Shown: positions 1 to 8,307 of the stretch, in pieces
Position numbering within the stretch: the first letter of the stretch is position 1
How the letters are laid out: each line of letters begins with the position of its first letter
Assembly (NCBI RefSeq): GCF_014197135.1
Contig: NZ_JACIFA010000003.1
Span: forward strand, 1 to 64,000
Direction of reading: 5' to 3'
DNA from: Sphingomonas zeae
Lineage (GTDB): Bacteria > Pseudomonadota > Alphaproteobacteria > Sphingomonadales > Sphingomonadaceae
DNA length: 64,000 nt
Program-made: the position numbers and the translations under genes
Notes under the pieces: model-generated
Told to the model about the DNA's origin: nothing
The model's input: the letters and a program-made list of their open reading frames with translations, nothing else
Database searches by the model: none

Positions 1-18
1 CACACCTTCCAGAATTGG

Positions 19-95
<77 letters not shown>

Positions 96-112
96 TATCA
101 CCAACAACCAAA

Positions 113-143
113 CCGCCTCAGGATACCCCGAGGCGGCTTTTTT
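113..143 (+). terminator. Intrinsic terminator after tRNA-fMet
   Basis: Perfect 7-bp stem CCGCCTC (113-119) / GAGGCGG (130-136) with a 10-base loop, followed by a run of six T at 138-143. It lies 17 bases after the tRNA and is a textbook rho-independent terminator for it. Confidence 0.85.
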
Positions 144-281
144 GTGCCCTTTTTTCGTGAGTTAGCTCTCGCTCAACGGCTCTCATCGCGTCTCAGTCGA
201 GGCCTCTCGATGCCAGGACGTCGATTTGCCTTTGGGGGTATTTTCGTGGGTATCATCGCCGCCTCGGCAGGAGATACCCCC

Positions 282-871
282 ATGGCCCTCAAGGAGCTCG
301 AAGTCCGCTACGCGACGACGCGGGCAAAAGACTATAAACTCACCGACGGCGAAGGCCTCTACCTTCTCGTCCGCCCCAACGGCTCCAAGCTCTGGCGGAT
401 GAAGTATCGCTATGGCGGCAAGGAAAAGCTCTTGAGCTTTGGTGCCTATCCGGCGGTCTCACTCGCGGAGGCGCGGCTGCGCCGCGCCAAGGTCAAAGTG
501 GTGCTGGGCGAGGGGGGTGATCCGGGCGCGTCGAACAGGCCCAGGGCGCAGATGACCTTCGAGGAGGCGGCGCGCAAATGGCATGGCCACCGCCTCAATG
601 CACTTGATGCTGGCATGCTGCGAGGCTGCTGACCCGGCTTGAGCGTGATGCCTTTCCGACCCTCGGCAAACTCGCGCTCAGTGTCATCACGCCGACCGAT
701 GTGTTGGCGATGGTGCGACGGGTTGAGATGCGCGGCGCGCTCGACGTCAGCCGCCGCCTCAAGCAGCATGTCAGCCACGTCTATCGCTTTGCCATCGCGC
801 ATGGCTGGGCTGAGCGTGATCCGGCTGAACATCTCGGTCAGCTACTCAAGCCCAAGCCGCCTACTCGACAT
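282..871 (+). pseudogene. Broken tyrosine integrase (DUF4102/P4-type N-terminus)
   Basis: Translation from ATG 282 starts MALKELEVRYATTRAKDYKL and runs through the arm-binding DUF4102 fold (GEGLYLLVRPNGSKLWRMKY, then FGAYPAVSLAEARLRR), typical of P4-like phage and island integrases. The frame stops at 630-632. The continuation (RLLTRLERDAFPTLGKLALS, then SRRLKQHVSHVYRFAIAHGW) is open in the +1-shifted frame around 620-870; loss of one base near 612-616 explains this, since adding one C in GGCATGC restores the expected family reading. Homology ends at about 871, where minus-strand IS sequence begins, so the catalytic R-H-R-Y domain is missing. It lies directly after tRNA-fMet, its likely target. 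An internal short peptide is not expected to function. Confidence 0.85.
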
Positions 872-1194
872 AGTCCGGCCGCTGACGGTGGTGCGAACCG
901 GCTTGCCACGGATCACGCCGGCCAGGCCCGTCGCCCGCATAAGGCGGGCGACGTCGACCCCTTCGCGCCGCAGCTGCCGCCAGACCTTGCGCACGCCGGA
1001 AGCGCGAAAGTTCTCCTCGAACACACGGCGCATCTCTGGCCCAAGCGCATCGTCACGCCGAGCTCGAGCCGACCTCTTGGTCGGCTCGATATTCCTGGCA
1101 GTGTGAGCATGATAGGCAGATGGGGCGATCGGCAGAACCCGGCAGATCGGCTCGACCGATAGGTTTCCCGGTGGTCATCGAGGAAGGCGATCAT
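872..1194 (-). pseudogene. IS3-family OrfB fragment (frameshifted, truncated)
   Basis: Begins [10 protein letters not shown] in one frame, then homology continues in another frame (VEPICRVLPIAPSAYHAH, then MRRVFEENFRASGVRKVW), so there is an indel around 1160-1170. The HTH_21 region reads GVDVARLMRATGLAGVIRGK; intact relatives as I recall them read VARCTVARLMR here, so five residues between two VAR copies appear deleted. The reading ends at ...GKPVRTTVS near 880, before any rve/DDE domain, where integrase sequence takes over. Not functional. Confidence 0.75.
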
Positions 1195-1520
1195 CGCCGA
1201 AACGAGCGGTCGAGCGCCGCCATCGCAAAATACGCGCTTGCCTTGCGCAGGATCTCGTTGGCATGGCGCAGTTCGCCGTTCTCCCGCTCCAGCGCCTTCA
1301 TCCGCTCGGCGACGTCGCTCTGCACCCCGCCGCGCGTGCCGCTATCGACCTGCGTTTTCTTTACCCACTCGTGCAGCGTCTGGTTCGCGCAGCCGATTTT
1401 CGCCGCGGTTGACGCTAACGCCGCCCAGCGCGACGAGTGATCCTTCTCATGGTCCAGCACCATCCGCCCCGCACGGGCGCGGACCCCAGGTGAAAACTTG
1501 TGGGTCGTCCCGCTTGTCAT
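1191..1520 (-). CDS. IS3-family OrfA (transposase helix-turn-helix protein)
   Basis: The product begins [20 protein letters not shown] and is about 109 residues. It has the transposase_8 helix-turn-helix (around residues 8-60: [20 protein letters not shown] then EWVKK) and the leucine-zipper-like helix [20 protein letters not shown] that joins OrfA to OrfB in IS3 elements. I chose the internal ATG at 1520 because homology starts there; an upstream start at 1577 only adds low-complexity leader. Its TGA overlaps the orfB ATG (ATGA, 1194-1191). The frame is intact, but OrfB is ruined, so it can at most act as a DNA-binding remnant or inhibitor. Confidence 0.75.
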   Translation of the reverse strand: MTSGTTHKFSPGVRARAGRMVLDHEKDHSSRWAALASTAAKIGCANQTLHEWVKKTQVDSGTRGGVQSDVAERMKALERENGELRHANEILRKASAYFAMAALDRSFRR

Positions 1521-1649
1521 AGCCCCTTCCCCTCGGGAGGTGAGGCCTTCGACAAACCCGGCGGGGTTCGCCGGCACCCCGTCCCATTTTCGAGGACCTT
1601 CAGGCCAGATGCCGCACGATTTCGGAGCTCCTGCTACGCCACGCTGGTA

Positions 1650-3431
1650 TCAGGCCGCGCGGATCGCGGATGGGCGACCGAAGTCGTCCGTCCGATGGCG
1701 CCTGGCGGACACGGACGAGCCCGAGGTAGAGATCGTGTCGACGTTGAAGCGCATCACCGATGCCATCAGCGTCCCGCATTCCTGGGCGAGCAGGCTGGCC
1801 GCCGCGGTCGATTCCTCGACCATCGCGGCATTTTGCTGGGTGACCGAGTCGATCTCGCCGATCGCGATATTGACCTGGCTCAAACTATGCGCCTGCTGTT
1901 CGGAGGAGCGCGCGATCACGTCGACGACGGTCGTGACATCCGAAACCTTGCCGATGATCCGCTGAAGCGCATTGCCGGTTTCGTCGACCAGCACCACCCC
2001 CGACCGGACGTGCTCGATCGCTGAGAGGATGCGCGCCTTGACGTCGGATGCCGCGTCGGCGGAACGTTGCGCCAGCGCGCGGACTTCGGAGGCGACGACC
2101 GCAAAGCCCTTGCCCGCATCGCCGGCACGTGCCGCCTCGACGCCCGCATTGAGCGCGAGGAGATTGGTCTGGAAGGCAATGCCGTCGATGACGGTGATGA
2201 TGTCGACGATCTCGCGGCTGGCCTGGTCGATGCCATTCATCGCGGTAATCGACTTGGCAACGATCTGACCGCCCTTTTCGGCCTCGTCCCGCGCCTCTGT
2301 CACCGCGCGATTGGCTTCGCTGGCGCTGGCGGCGCCCTCGCGGACGCCTTGGGTGATCTCGCCCACCGCCGCCGCAGTTTCGCGCAGACTTGCGGCCTGC
2401 TGCTCGCTTCGTGCCGACAAATGATCGGTGGCCTGCCGGATTTCCTCGATATTCGCACGGATGGCGCCAGCGCTGCCGCGCACGTCGCTGGTCAGCCCGG
2501 AGAGATTCTGGACGGCGCGGTTAAAGTCGGCCGCCAACTGGTGGAAGGAGGGCGGCAGGTCGGTGAGGCGGACGGTCAGATCGGCCTCCGACAGGCTGTG
2601 CAGGCCGGCGCCGATCGCCTGCAACGCCTGTTCGCGCTCGTAGTCGTCGCTGACCTTGGCCTTGGCGGCATCGCGGAAGACGACGACGGCGCGCGCCATG
2701 TCCCCCAGTTCGTCGCCCCGCTCGCTGCCCGGCACATCGATGTCGTTGCGGCCACGCGCCAGTTCGCCCATCAGCCGGGTCAGGGTGGTGATCGGCCGGG
2801 CGATGCTCCGGCTCAGGATCATCTGCAAAGTCACGACGACGCCGATCAGCATGACCCCGCCGAGGACCAGAGCGATGATGGCGGTACCGATGGCGTTTTC
2901 CTGCGAGGCAGCATTGCTGGCGATGGCCGCGGTTTCCTGGTCGCGAATGGCCCGAAGCGGCAGCACGATGTCGCTGGTCAGCACGGCCTTGCCCGCGTCC
3001 CGAACCGCTTGCTGCGCTTCGTCGCGCCGCCCTTCCTTGACCCAGCGGGTGAGCCGGTCGCTCCAGTTCCGCCGCCACTTGGCCGTCTCCGCATGGGATT
3101 TGGCGACCAGGGCCAGCTCGGCCGGGTCGGTCAGCATCGCGGTCAGTTCGCGGCTCGTGGCGTCGTAATCCTTACGAGCCTCATCATAGGATTTGAGATA
3201 GCTTTTGTCCGCCGTGACAAGAAAACCGCGCAACTGGCTGTTTTCACGCAGGATAGAGGTTTCGAGGGTCAGCGCCTTGGCATAGACCTCCTGCGCATGA
3301 TTGTTGCGCTTGGTCGCGTCGCGAATTTCCCAGATATTGGCAAAAAACACGATCGTCATGATCGCGGCCGAAAGGCTGACGGTCAGGAACGAGACACCCA
3401 GCTTCTTGGGGATGTTCATGTTCGCGAACAT
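1650..3431 (-). CDS. Methyl-accepting chemotaxis protein with CHASE3-like sensor
   Basis: 593 residues. A transmembrane helix at about 12-34, a periplasmic helical bundle at about 35-178 (CHASE3-like, containing LRGFLVTADKSYLKSY), a second helix at about 181-206, a HAMP domain after SRSIARPITTLTRLMGELAR, and a long cytoplasmic MCP signalling coiled coil. The conserved hairpin tip contains AFQTNLLALNAGVEAARAGD. The C-terminus (RTDDFGRPSAIRAA) has no CheB/CheR-tethering pentapeptide. Its role would be to sense a periplasmic ligand, unknown here, and control CheA/CheW. No chemotaxis operon is nearby, so it is an orphan receptor. A small reading frame just upstream ends in a TAATG overlap with this start. 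Confidence 0.92.
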   Translation of the reverse strand: MFANMNIPKKLGVSFLTVSLSAAIMTIVFFANIWEIRDATKRNNHAQEVYAKALTLETSILRENSQLRGFLVTADKSYLKSYDEARKDYDATSRELTAMLTDPAELALVAKSHAETAKWRRNWSDRLTRWVKEGRRDEAQQAVRDAGKAVLTSDIVLPLRAIRDQETAAIASNAASQENAIGTAIIALVLGGVMLIGVVVTLQMILSRSIARPITTLTRLMGELARGRNDIDVPGSERGDELGDMARAVVVFRDAAKAKVSDDYEREQALQAIGAGLHSLSEADLTVRLTDLPPSFHQLAADFNRAVQNLSGLTSDVRGSAGAIRANIEEIRQATDHLSARSEQQAASLRETAAAVGEITQGVREGAASASEANRAVTEARDEAEKGGQIVAKSITAMNGIDQASREIVDIITVIDGIAFQTNLLALNAGVEAARAGDAGKGFAVVASEVRALAQRSADAASDVKARILSAIEHVRSGVVLVDETGNALQRIIGKVSDVTTVVDVIARSSEQQAHSLSQVNIAIGEIDSVTQQNAAMVEESTAAASLLAQECGTLMASVMRFNVDTISTSGSSVSARRHRTDDFGRPSAIRAA

Positions 3432-3649
3432 TATGCGTTTCTCTCAGCAAGGCGGATCAGGGAAGATGGGCATCGATCAATGCCGGTCGCGGCCATCAAA
3501 GCAATGGATTGTTGACGGTCACTGGACGGGGTGTTTGGTGACGCATTTGCGATCGCGGCGGGGGCAGGCAGCGGCCAGTCGAGGGCCGATGCCCCAAAAT
3601 ACAATATTGTAAACATCGTAATCACCGCCGCGCACTGCCTTATCGCCAT
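3431..3649 (-). CDS. Possible small secreted or membrane protein, unknown
   Basis: A 72-residue frame from ATG 3649 with a hydrophobic N-terminus (AAVITMFTILYFGASAL) that could be a signal or anchor, followed by a polar tail with two cysteines in total. I recognise no family. Its TAA overlaps the ATG of the chemotaxis receptor (TAATG), which would fit translational coupling, but no good ribosome site precedes the start. Chance is a real possibility. The remaining 3650-3745 is AT-richer spacer, and no terminator was recognised there. Confidence 0.3.
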   Translation of the reverse strand: MAIRQCAAVITMFTILYFGASALDWPLPAPAAIANASPNTPSSDRQQSIALMAATGIDRCPSSLIRLAERNA

Positions 3650-3745
3650 GATATCACGTCAACCCTCTCTTTCATCGGACAATTGCTAAGCACGCGAAGT
3701 TAAATATGGATGAAGCTTATTGATCTTCATCAACCTTAATATGGG

Positions 3746-4819
3746 TCAGGCTGCCAGCCACTCGATCCAGGCGCCATAGGGGTGGCAATGGGCGAGCACG
3801 CGGTCGCGCCCGTCCGGCCAGGAGCGCAGGCGGAGTTCGACGCGCTCGCGGGCATCGTCCCATTCGAAACCGATACAGGCGAAGGGCCTAGCTGCTGTCG
3901 CGGCTGCTCCGGCTCGCAGCAATGTGGCCTCGATCGCCATCCGGTCTTCCGGCCGCAGATATTGGAGCACCATGGAATGCAGGGCGACGCGGTGCTGGTG
4001 ATCCGTTCCGGGCTTTGCGACTTGCGCCGCCAGCCAGCGTGCCGCGTCGCCCGTATCCAGACGTGGGGGATGCCGACGGGCGATGTCCAGCGCCTGCTCT
4101 AGGCGCGTTGCGCGCTCGGGTTGGTCGGCAAAGACGAAGAAGGCGAGCCGCTCGCATGCTGCCGGATCTTTCGCGTCGAGCGGGTGAAGATCGACGCCTC
4201 GTGCGGCACATACGGTCACGACGGCATCCGGCGGAGTCGGTCCACGCCACGCTGGGGCTATCCGCACCGTCGAGTTCGCTTCGCCCGTTTTCAGCCCCCC
4301 AAGGTCATAAGCATAACGTGCCAGGTTGAGGTTCAATCCCGCGCTCGCCCCGATCTCGAACAGCTCGAACCCATGGCCATATTCCTCGGCCAGCACCATG
4401 AGGGCGGCATACAAGGCCGCGGCGCGGCCGACCTCGTTGGTCTGTGGAACGCGCAGCAACCAATCGACCAGAAATTCGTCATGACTCGCCAGCGCCAGCG
4501 CGACCGCTTCGTCAAAGCGGTTATGCCGCCCGGCATAGAGGGCGGCGAGCTGCGGTTCGACGCCGCGCCGGGCCAGCGCGTGAAGCGCCGCGTTGACCCG
4601 CATGGCGATTGCAGAGGATGCGGCAGTGCTGCCCCAGGACCGGATCAACGCGGCGCTGAGCGGGGCATTGTCGAGCTGCCGGTCCACGGCGGCCAATAAA
4701 TCGGCGACGAAAGGCGTTCCGATCGCTCGCATGACCTGCGACTGTCGGTACAATTCGCTCGGCGGCGCGGTCGGATCTTCCGACTCCTGACACATGGCTA
4801 TGGAACGCTCCGACTGCAT
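3746..4819 (-). CDS. DUF2332 family protein
   Basis: 357 residues from ATG 4819 (AGGCGG lies 4 bases upstream); a second candidate ATG is at 4795 (MCQESEDPTAPP). The reading frame is open to 4966 but that would overlap the TonB receptor gene. The sequence fits DUF2332: RQSQVMRAIGTPFVADLLAA near the N-terminus, a central FELFEIGASAGLNLNLARYA segment resembling a nucleotide or SAM-binding G-loop (inference), and a C-terminal IGFEWDDARERVELRLRSWP then LAHCHPYGAWIEWL. It is soluble with no signal peptide. Its biochemical role is unknown. It follows the TonB receptor by about 95 bases on the same strand and may be cotranscribed. Confidence 0.85.
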   Translation of the reverse strand: MQSERSIAMCQESEDPTAPPSELYRQSQVMRAIGTPFVADLLAAVDRQLDNAPLSAALIRSWGSTAASSAIAMRVNAALHALARRGVEPQLAALYAGRHNRFDEAVALALASHDEFLVDWLLRVPQTNEVGRAAALYAALMVLAEEYGHGFELFEIGASAGLNLNLARYAYDLGGLKTGEANSTVRIAPAWRGPTPPDAVVTVCAARGVDLHPLDAKDPAACERLAFFVFADQPERATRLEQALDIARRHPPRLDTGDAARWLAAQVAKPGTDHQHRVALHSMVLQYLRPEDRMAIEATLLRAGAAATAARPFACIGFEWDDARERVELRLRSWPDGRDRVLAHCHPYGAWIEWLAA

Positions 4820-4913
4820 GGGCCGCCTATGACGCCGCAAGGTTAAGAACTGGCAACACGCATCGGGACGGCGAGGCATTCCGTCCCGATGCGCATCCCA
4901 CATATCGTCAGGA

Positions 4914-7900
4914 TCAGAAGTTGAAGTTCGCCCCAGCGCTGAAGTTGCGGCCGACCAAGCCCGCATAATGCCAGCTGCTCAGATAGTTCGGATTGCTGGT
5001 ATAGGCTGCCGCCGCCAGCGGAGCGCGGGCATTGGTCAGGTTCTGGATACTGAAGAAGAAGCGGAATTGGTCATTGACCCGCACGCCCATGTTCAGGTCC
5101 GTGTAAATGAACGGACGGATGAAGCACTGGTTGCTCACGTCGCTGCCCGGGGTGATGGGCACCAGCGTGTTCTTGCAGGATAGATCGATGACGCCGTTGA
5201 CCGGCTCGATCCGATCAGCTGCCACCTGCTTGATCCGACCAACATAATAGGTCGTGGAGGTCAACGAGAAATTGCCGAATTCGACGGTGTTCTGCCAGTT
5301 GCCACGGATGCGCGGCGTGCCACCACCCGACGACAGTTCGTACGGCCCGAGCGTACCCGCATATTTCTGCGTGACGCCAGCCGGGGTGACGAGGTCGAGG
5401 CGAAGCACGCGGGTCACGTCGACACGGCTGATGAACTTGACACCGTTGGCGAACTGGAAGTTCGCATTGGCCTGCATGTCGATGCCCGAGCTGACCATGT
5501 AGTTGGCGTTGACGTAGGGCACGTCGAACACCAGCAGACGGGGGAGGGCGTTCGGGTTGACGGGATCGGGTGCGTCGATGACGTTGCACTTATAGCCGGG
5601 ACCCACCTTTGCAAGCGCTGCACAGGCGTCGGTTGCAGTGGCCTGGCCATAATAGGCCTTGATCGCCTCGGCGCGCATTGGTCCGCTGACGATCAAGTTC
5701 GACTTGCGGATGTTGTAATAGTCGACGGTGAAATTCAGCCAGCGTGCCGGGTTTACGATCGTACCGACCGTGAAGCTGCGCGACACTTCCGGCAGGATGT
5801 CGGGGTTGCCCTGGGCACCGCTGCCGATGTTGTACGTGGTCGTGTAGGCCGGATTGCCCGGATGCGCCGCGATAAAATTGCTCGGCGGCGTGAAGGACGA
5901 GAAGCCCGAATAGCTGCTGGCCGGGTTGTATTCCGCAAAGGTCGGTGCGCGGAACCCCTGCGAATAGGTGGCGCGCAGCGAGAATTCGCGAACCGGTGTG
6001 AACTTCGCACCGACCTTCGGCGAGAAGTGGCTGTAGCCCTGCGAATAATGGTCGTAACGGCCCGAGACGTTCAGGTCGAATGAGCGCGCGAAGGGCGCGT
6101 CGATCTCGAAGAAGCCGGCGGTCACGGTCTGACGACCCTGGGCCGACGAGGTGTTCAGGGCGTAATAGGACAGGTCCGCATTCTGATTGCGGTTCATCAA
6201 TGTCTCGCGACGGATCTGGAAACCGGCGCCGACATTGAGGTCGCCGCCCGGCAGTTCCATCAGCGACTTCAGCAGCGAGCCGCCGATCGTCGCGACCGTC
6301 GAATAGGACGGGGTGGTCCGCTCCGGCGAGATCTGGTTGCGCACGGCGGCCGTGTTCTGCTCCGGGTTGACGAAGTTGTACGCGCCGGTGTTGACCGCGT
6401 TCAGCAGACCCTGGATGTTGATGAAGCCGCGCTGCGTCACGGCGAAATTGTCGCGCGCATAGACGCCGTTCAGGCGGAACTTGAAGCCGTTGCCCAGATC
6501 GCCCGAGATGCCGCCGGTCGCGCGGAACACGTCGACATAACGGTGGCTGCCCGCAGGAATGTCGCCGAACAGGTAATAGATGCGCGCGGCACTCTGCGTC
6601 GGGTCGGCGCCCGCCACCGCATAGGGGTTGTTGGGGTTCAGGCGGCGATCCGCGGCGTTGGCGCAGTTCACGCCCGCCGAGCAGACATACATGGGCAGCA
6701 CGATACCGGGGCTGCTGGACGCCAGCGCCGCCGATCCACCGAAGGGCTGGGTCTGGCGGATGGCCGACGGGGTGCCGCGAATGTCGACTTCGGAATGCGA
6801 ATAGCTGCCGCTGGCAAAGGCTTCCCAGCCCTCGGCAAGGCGGACGTTCAGGCGCGCCGTGGTCGAATAGCGCCCCTGGCGCGGCTGGATGATGCCATAT
6901 TCGTCGGGCAGGTTGTGCTTGCAGCCGGTGCCCTGCGCCGCGCCCGAGGTCACGGTGAAGGTACCGAAGGGGCAGGCATTCGGATTGAGCAGGCGATACT
7001 GGTTGGTCGGCGGCGCGCCGACCTGGCCCGCCAGTGGATTGTTGAGGTCGGTCTGCTGGACGCGGGTGACGACCGCCTGCGGGTTGGCGGCGAGCAACGA
7101 GTCGTCGTTGCGATTGCGGTCCTGCAGGCCGCTGGGGCTCAGGTCCAGCGTGTTGAACGGGTAGCCGCGTGAGTTGTTGGTGATGTACCCGTCATAGGTA
7201 TATTCACCGTTGACGTAGAAGTTGAAGCCTTGCTCGCGATAGTCGCCGATACCGGCGGTCAGCGTCGCGCGGTAATGCGATCCGTCGGCCTTTTCGGTGG
7301 TGCCGCCCTGGACCGAGCCCGAAATGCCTTGAACGTTCTTTTTGCTGATGAGGTTGACCACACCGCCGATGGCGTCGGCGCCATAGGTCGAGGATGCGCC
7401 GTCCTTGAGCACTTCGATGCGCTCGATGGTGCTGAACGGGATCGAGTTCAGGTCGACATAGGCGTTATGGCCGTCGTCGTTCAGCGGGAAATTCGCATTG
7501 CGCAGGCCGTCGATCAGCACCACGGTCGACGAAACGCCCAGGCCGCGCAGCGACACCGCCGCGCCACCTGCCGAAAAGCCGTTCTTGAAACCGGTCGAGA
7601 TCGAACCGGCGCTGTCGGCGGAGACCGATCGGATGGCGTCCTGCGCCGTCGTGATGTTCGCGCGCTGCAGCACGTTGGAGTTCACTACGGTCACGGGCGA
7701 GATCGAGCTGGCGTTCGAATCGCGGAACAGCGTGCCGGTGACAATGACCGTGGCACCTTCCCCCGTCGGGGCAGCAGCGGGAGCGGCCTGCTTGATTTGA
7801 ACGTCCTGTTCGCCTTGCGTTAGGGCAGAGGTGTCCTGCTCGGCGGAGGCGGCGGTCTGGCCGGGCGCTGCTTCCTGCCCATAGGCCGGGGTGGCAATCG

Positions 7901-7967
7901 CGGTCAGCAAAGCCGCTGTCGAAATCCCGAGACGCAGTTTTCCCAATGCTGAATTGATCGAATTCAC
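4914..7967 (-). CDS. TonB-dependent receptor (outer membrane)
   Basis: 1017 residues. GTG start at 7967, supported by GGGGGAAG six bases upstream. Signal peptide LRLGISTAALLTAIATPAYG cleaved before QEAAP. A TonB box region (ATVIVTGTLFRDSN) is followed by the plug domain at about 75-215, with VVLIDGLRNANFPLND and the conserved IERIEVLKDGASSTYGADAI then GGVVNLISKK. The barrel follows, with RATYSQGFRAPTFAEYNPAS and a terminal beta-strand ending in phenylalanine (SAGANFNF) as needed for BAM assembly. The glycine/asparagine-rich barrel resembles the TonB receptors of Caulobacter/Sphingomonas used for nutrient uptake. Substrate is unknown: no hydrolase or transporter lies beside it. Confidence 0.93.
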   Translation of the reverse strand: MNSINSALGKLRLGISTAALLTAIATPAYGQEAAPGQTAASAEQDTSALTQGEQDVQIKQAAPAAAPTGEGATVIVTGTLFRDSNASSISPVTVVNSNVLQRANITTAQDAIRSVSADSAGSISTGFKNGFSAGGAAVSLRGLGVSSTVVLIDGLRNANFPLNDDGHNAYVDLNSIPFSTIERIEVLKDGASSTYGADAIGGVVNLISKKNVQGISGSVQGGTTEKADGSHYRATLTAGIGDYREQGFNFYVNGEYTYDGYITNNSRGYPFNTLDLSPSGLQDRNRNDDSLLAANPQAVVTRVQQTDLNNPLAGQVGAPPTNQYRLLNPNACPFGTFTVTSGAAQGTGCKHNLPDEYGIIQPRQGRYSTTARLNVRLAEGWEAFASGSYSHSEVDIRGTPSAIRQTQPFGGSAALASSSPGIVLPMYVCSAGVNCANAADRRLNPNNPYAVAGADPTQSAARIYYLFGDIPAGSHRYVDVFRATGGISGDLGNGFKFRLNGVYARDNFAVTQRGFINIQGLLNAVNTGAYNFVNPEQNTAAVRNQISPERTTPSYSTVATIGGSLLKSLMELPGGDLNVGAGFQIRRETLMNRNQNADLSYYALNTSSAQGRQTVTAGFFEIDAPFARSFDLNVSGRYDHYSQGYSHFSPKVGAKFTPVREFSLRATYSQGFRAPTFAEYNPASSYSGFSSFTPPSNFIAAHPGNPAYTTTYNIGSGAQGNPDILPEVSRSFTVGTIVNPARWLNFTVDYYNIRKSNLIVSGPMRAEAIKAYYGQATATDACAALAKVGPGYKCNVIDAPDPVNPNALPRLLVFDVPYVNANYMVSSGIDMQANANFQFANGVKFISRVDVTRVLRLDLVTPAGVTQKYAGTLGPYELSSGGGTPRIRGNWQNTVEFGNFSLTSTTYYVGRIKQVAADRIEPVNGVIDLSCKNTLVPITPGSDVSNQCFIRPFIYTDLNMGVRVNDQFRFFFSIQNLTNARAPLAAAAYTSNPNYLSSWHYAGLVGRNFSAGANFNF

Positions 7968-8307
7968 TTAACGCTTCCCCCTGAGACGCGGCAGCAACGC
8001 TTGTTGCCGTTACTCATCACGCCGCGGTTGGACGTGATCGGCGGGCGCCTATCATTCGCAAAGTTACTGAGCCGTTAAAGATGAAGGACTGCGCGGCGGA
8101 GGAAGAGTACATGACGGGATGGACTTGGGCGGAGAAATTATTCACCCCGTAAGGCGCCGCATTCAGAACTATTTAACTAAAAAGTCTTCGGCAGCTATTC
8201 ATGACGGGAGCTGTCCCTGGTGCTGCCCGGTAAGGGACCGCAGCGGATCCCTGCCAGCCCGACATTCCTGTTTCACCGGATTCCGGCCGGCATGGGCTGG
8301 CGGCGCT
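7968..8307 (-). other. 340-base intergenic region, promoter side of TonB receptor
   Basis: No convincing gene: the short frames here lack family resemblance. It contains the ribosome site of the receptor gene at its left edge and must hold that gene's promoter, but I could not assign a -35/-10 pair with confidence. No terminator with a T-run was recognised after the permease gene that ends at 8308. Confidence 0.5.

Larger units (their letters stand above)
872..1600 (-). mobile_element. Truncated IS3-family insertion sequence remnant
   Basis: Minus-strand reading frames resemble IS3-group OrfA (1520-1191) and the start of OrfB (1194 to about 872). OrfB is frameshifted and loses its DDE catalytic core at the junction with the integrase near 872. 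The outer limit near 1600 is an estimate: the leader upstream of orfA has no inverted repeat I could pair, since the partner end is missing. The element no longer has a complete transposase. Confidence 0.75.

Noticed and set aside
2067..3515. 482-codon plus-strand frame across the chemotaxis receptor
   Set aside because: Antisense shadow of the receptor, rich in Arg/Gly/Ala/Asp repeats and without family motifs.
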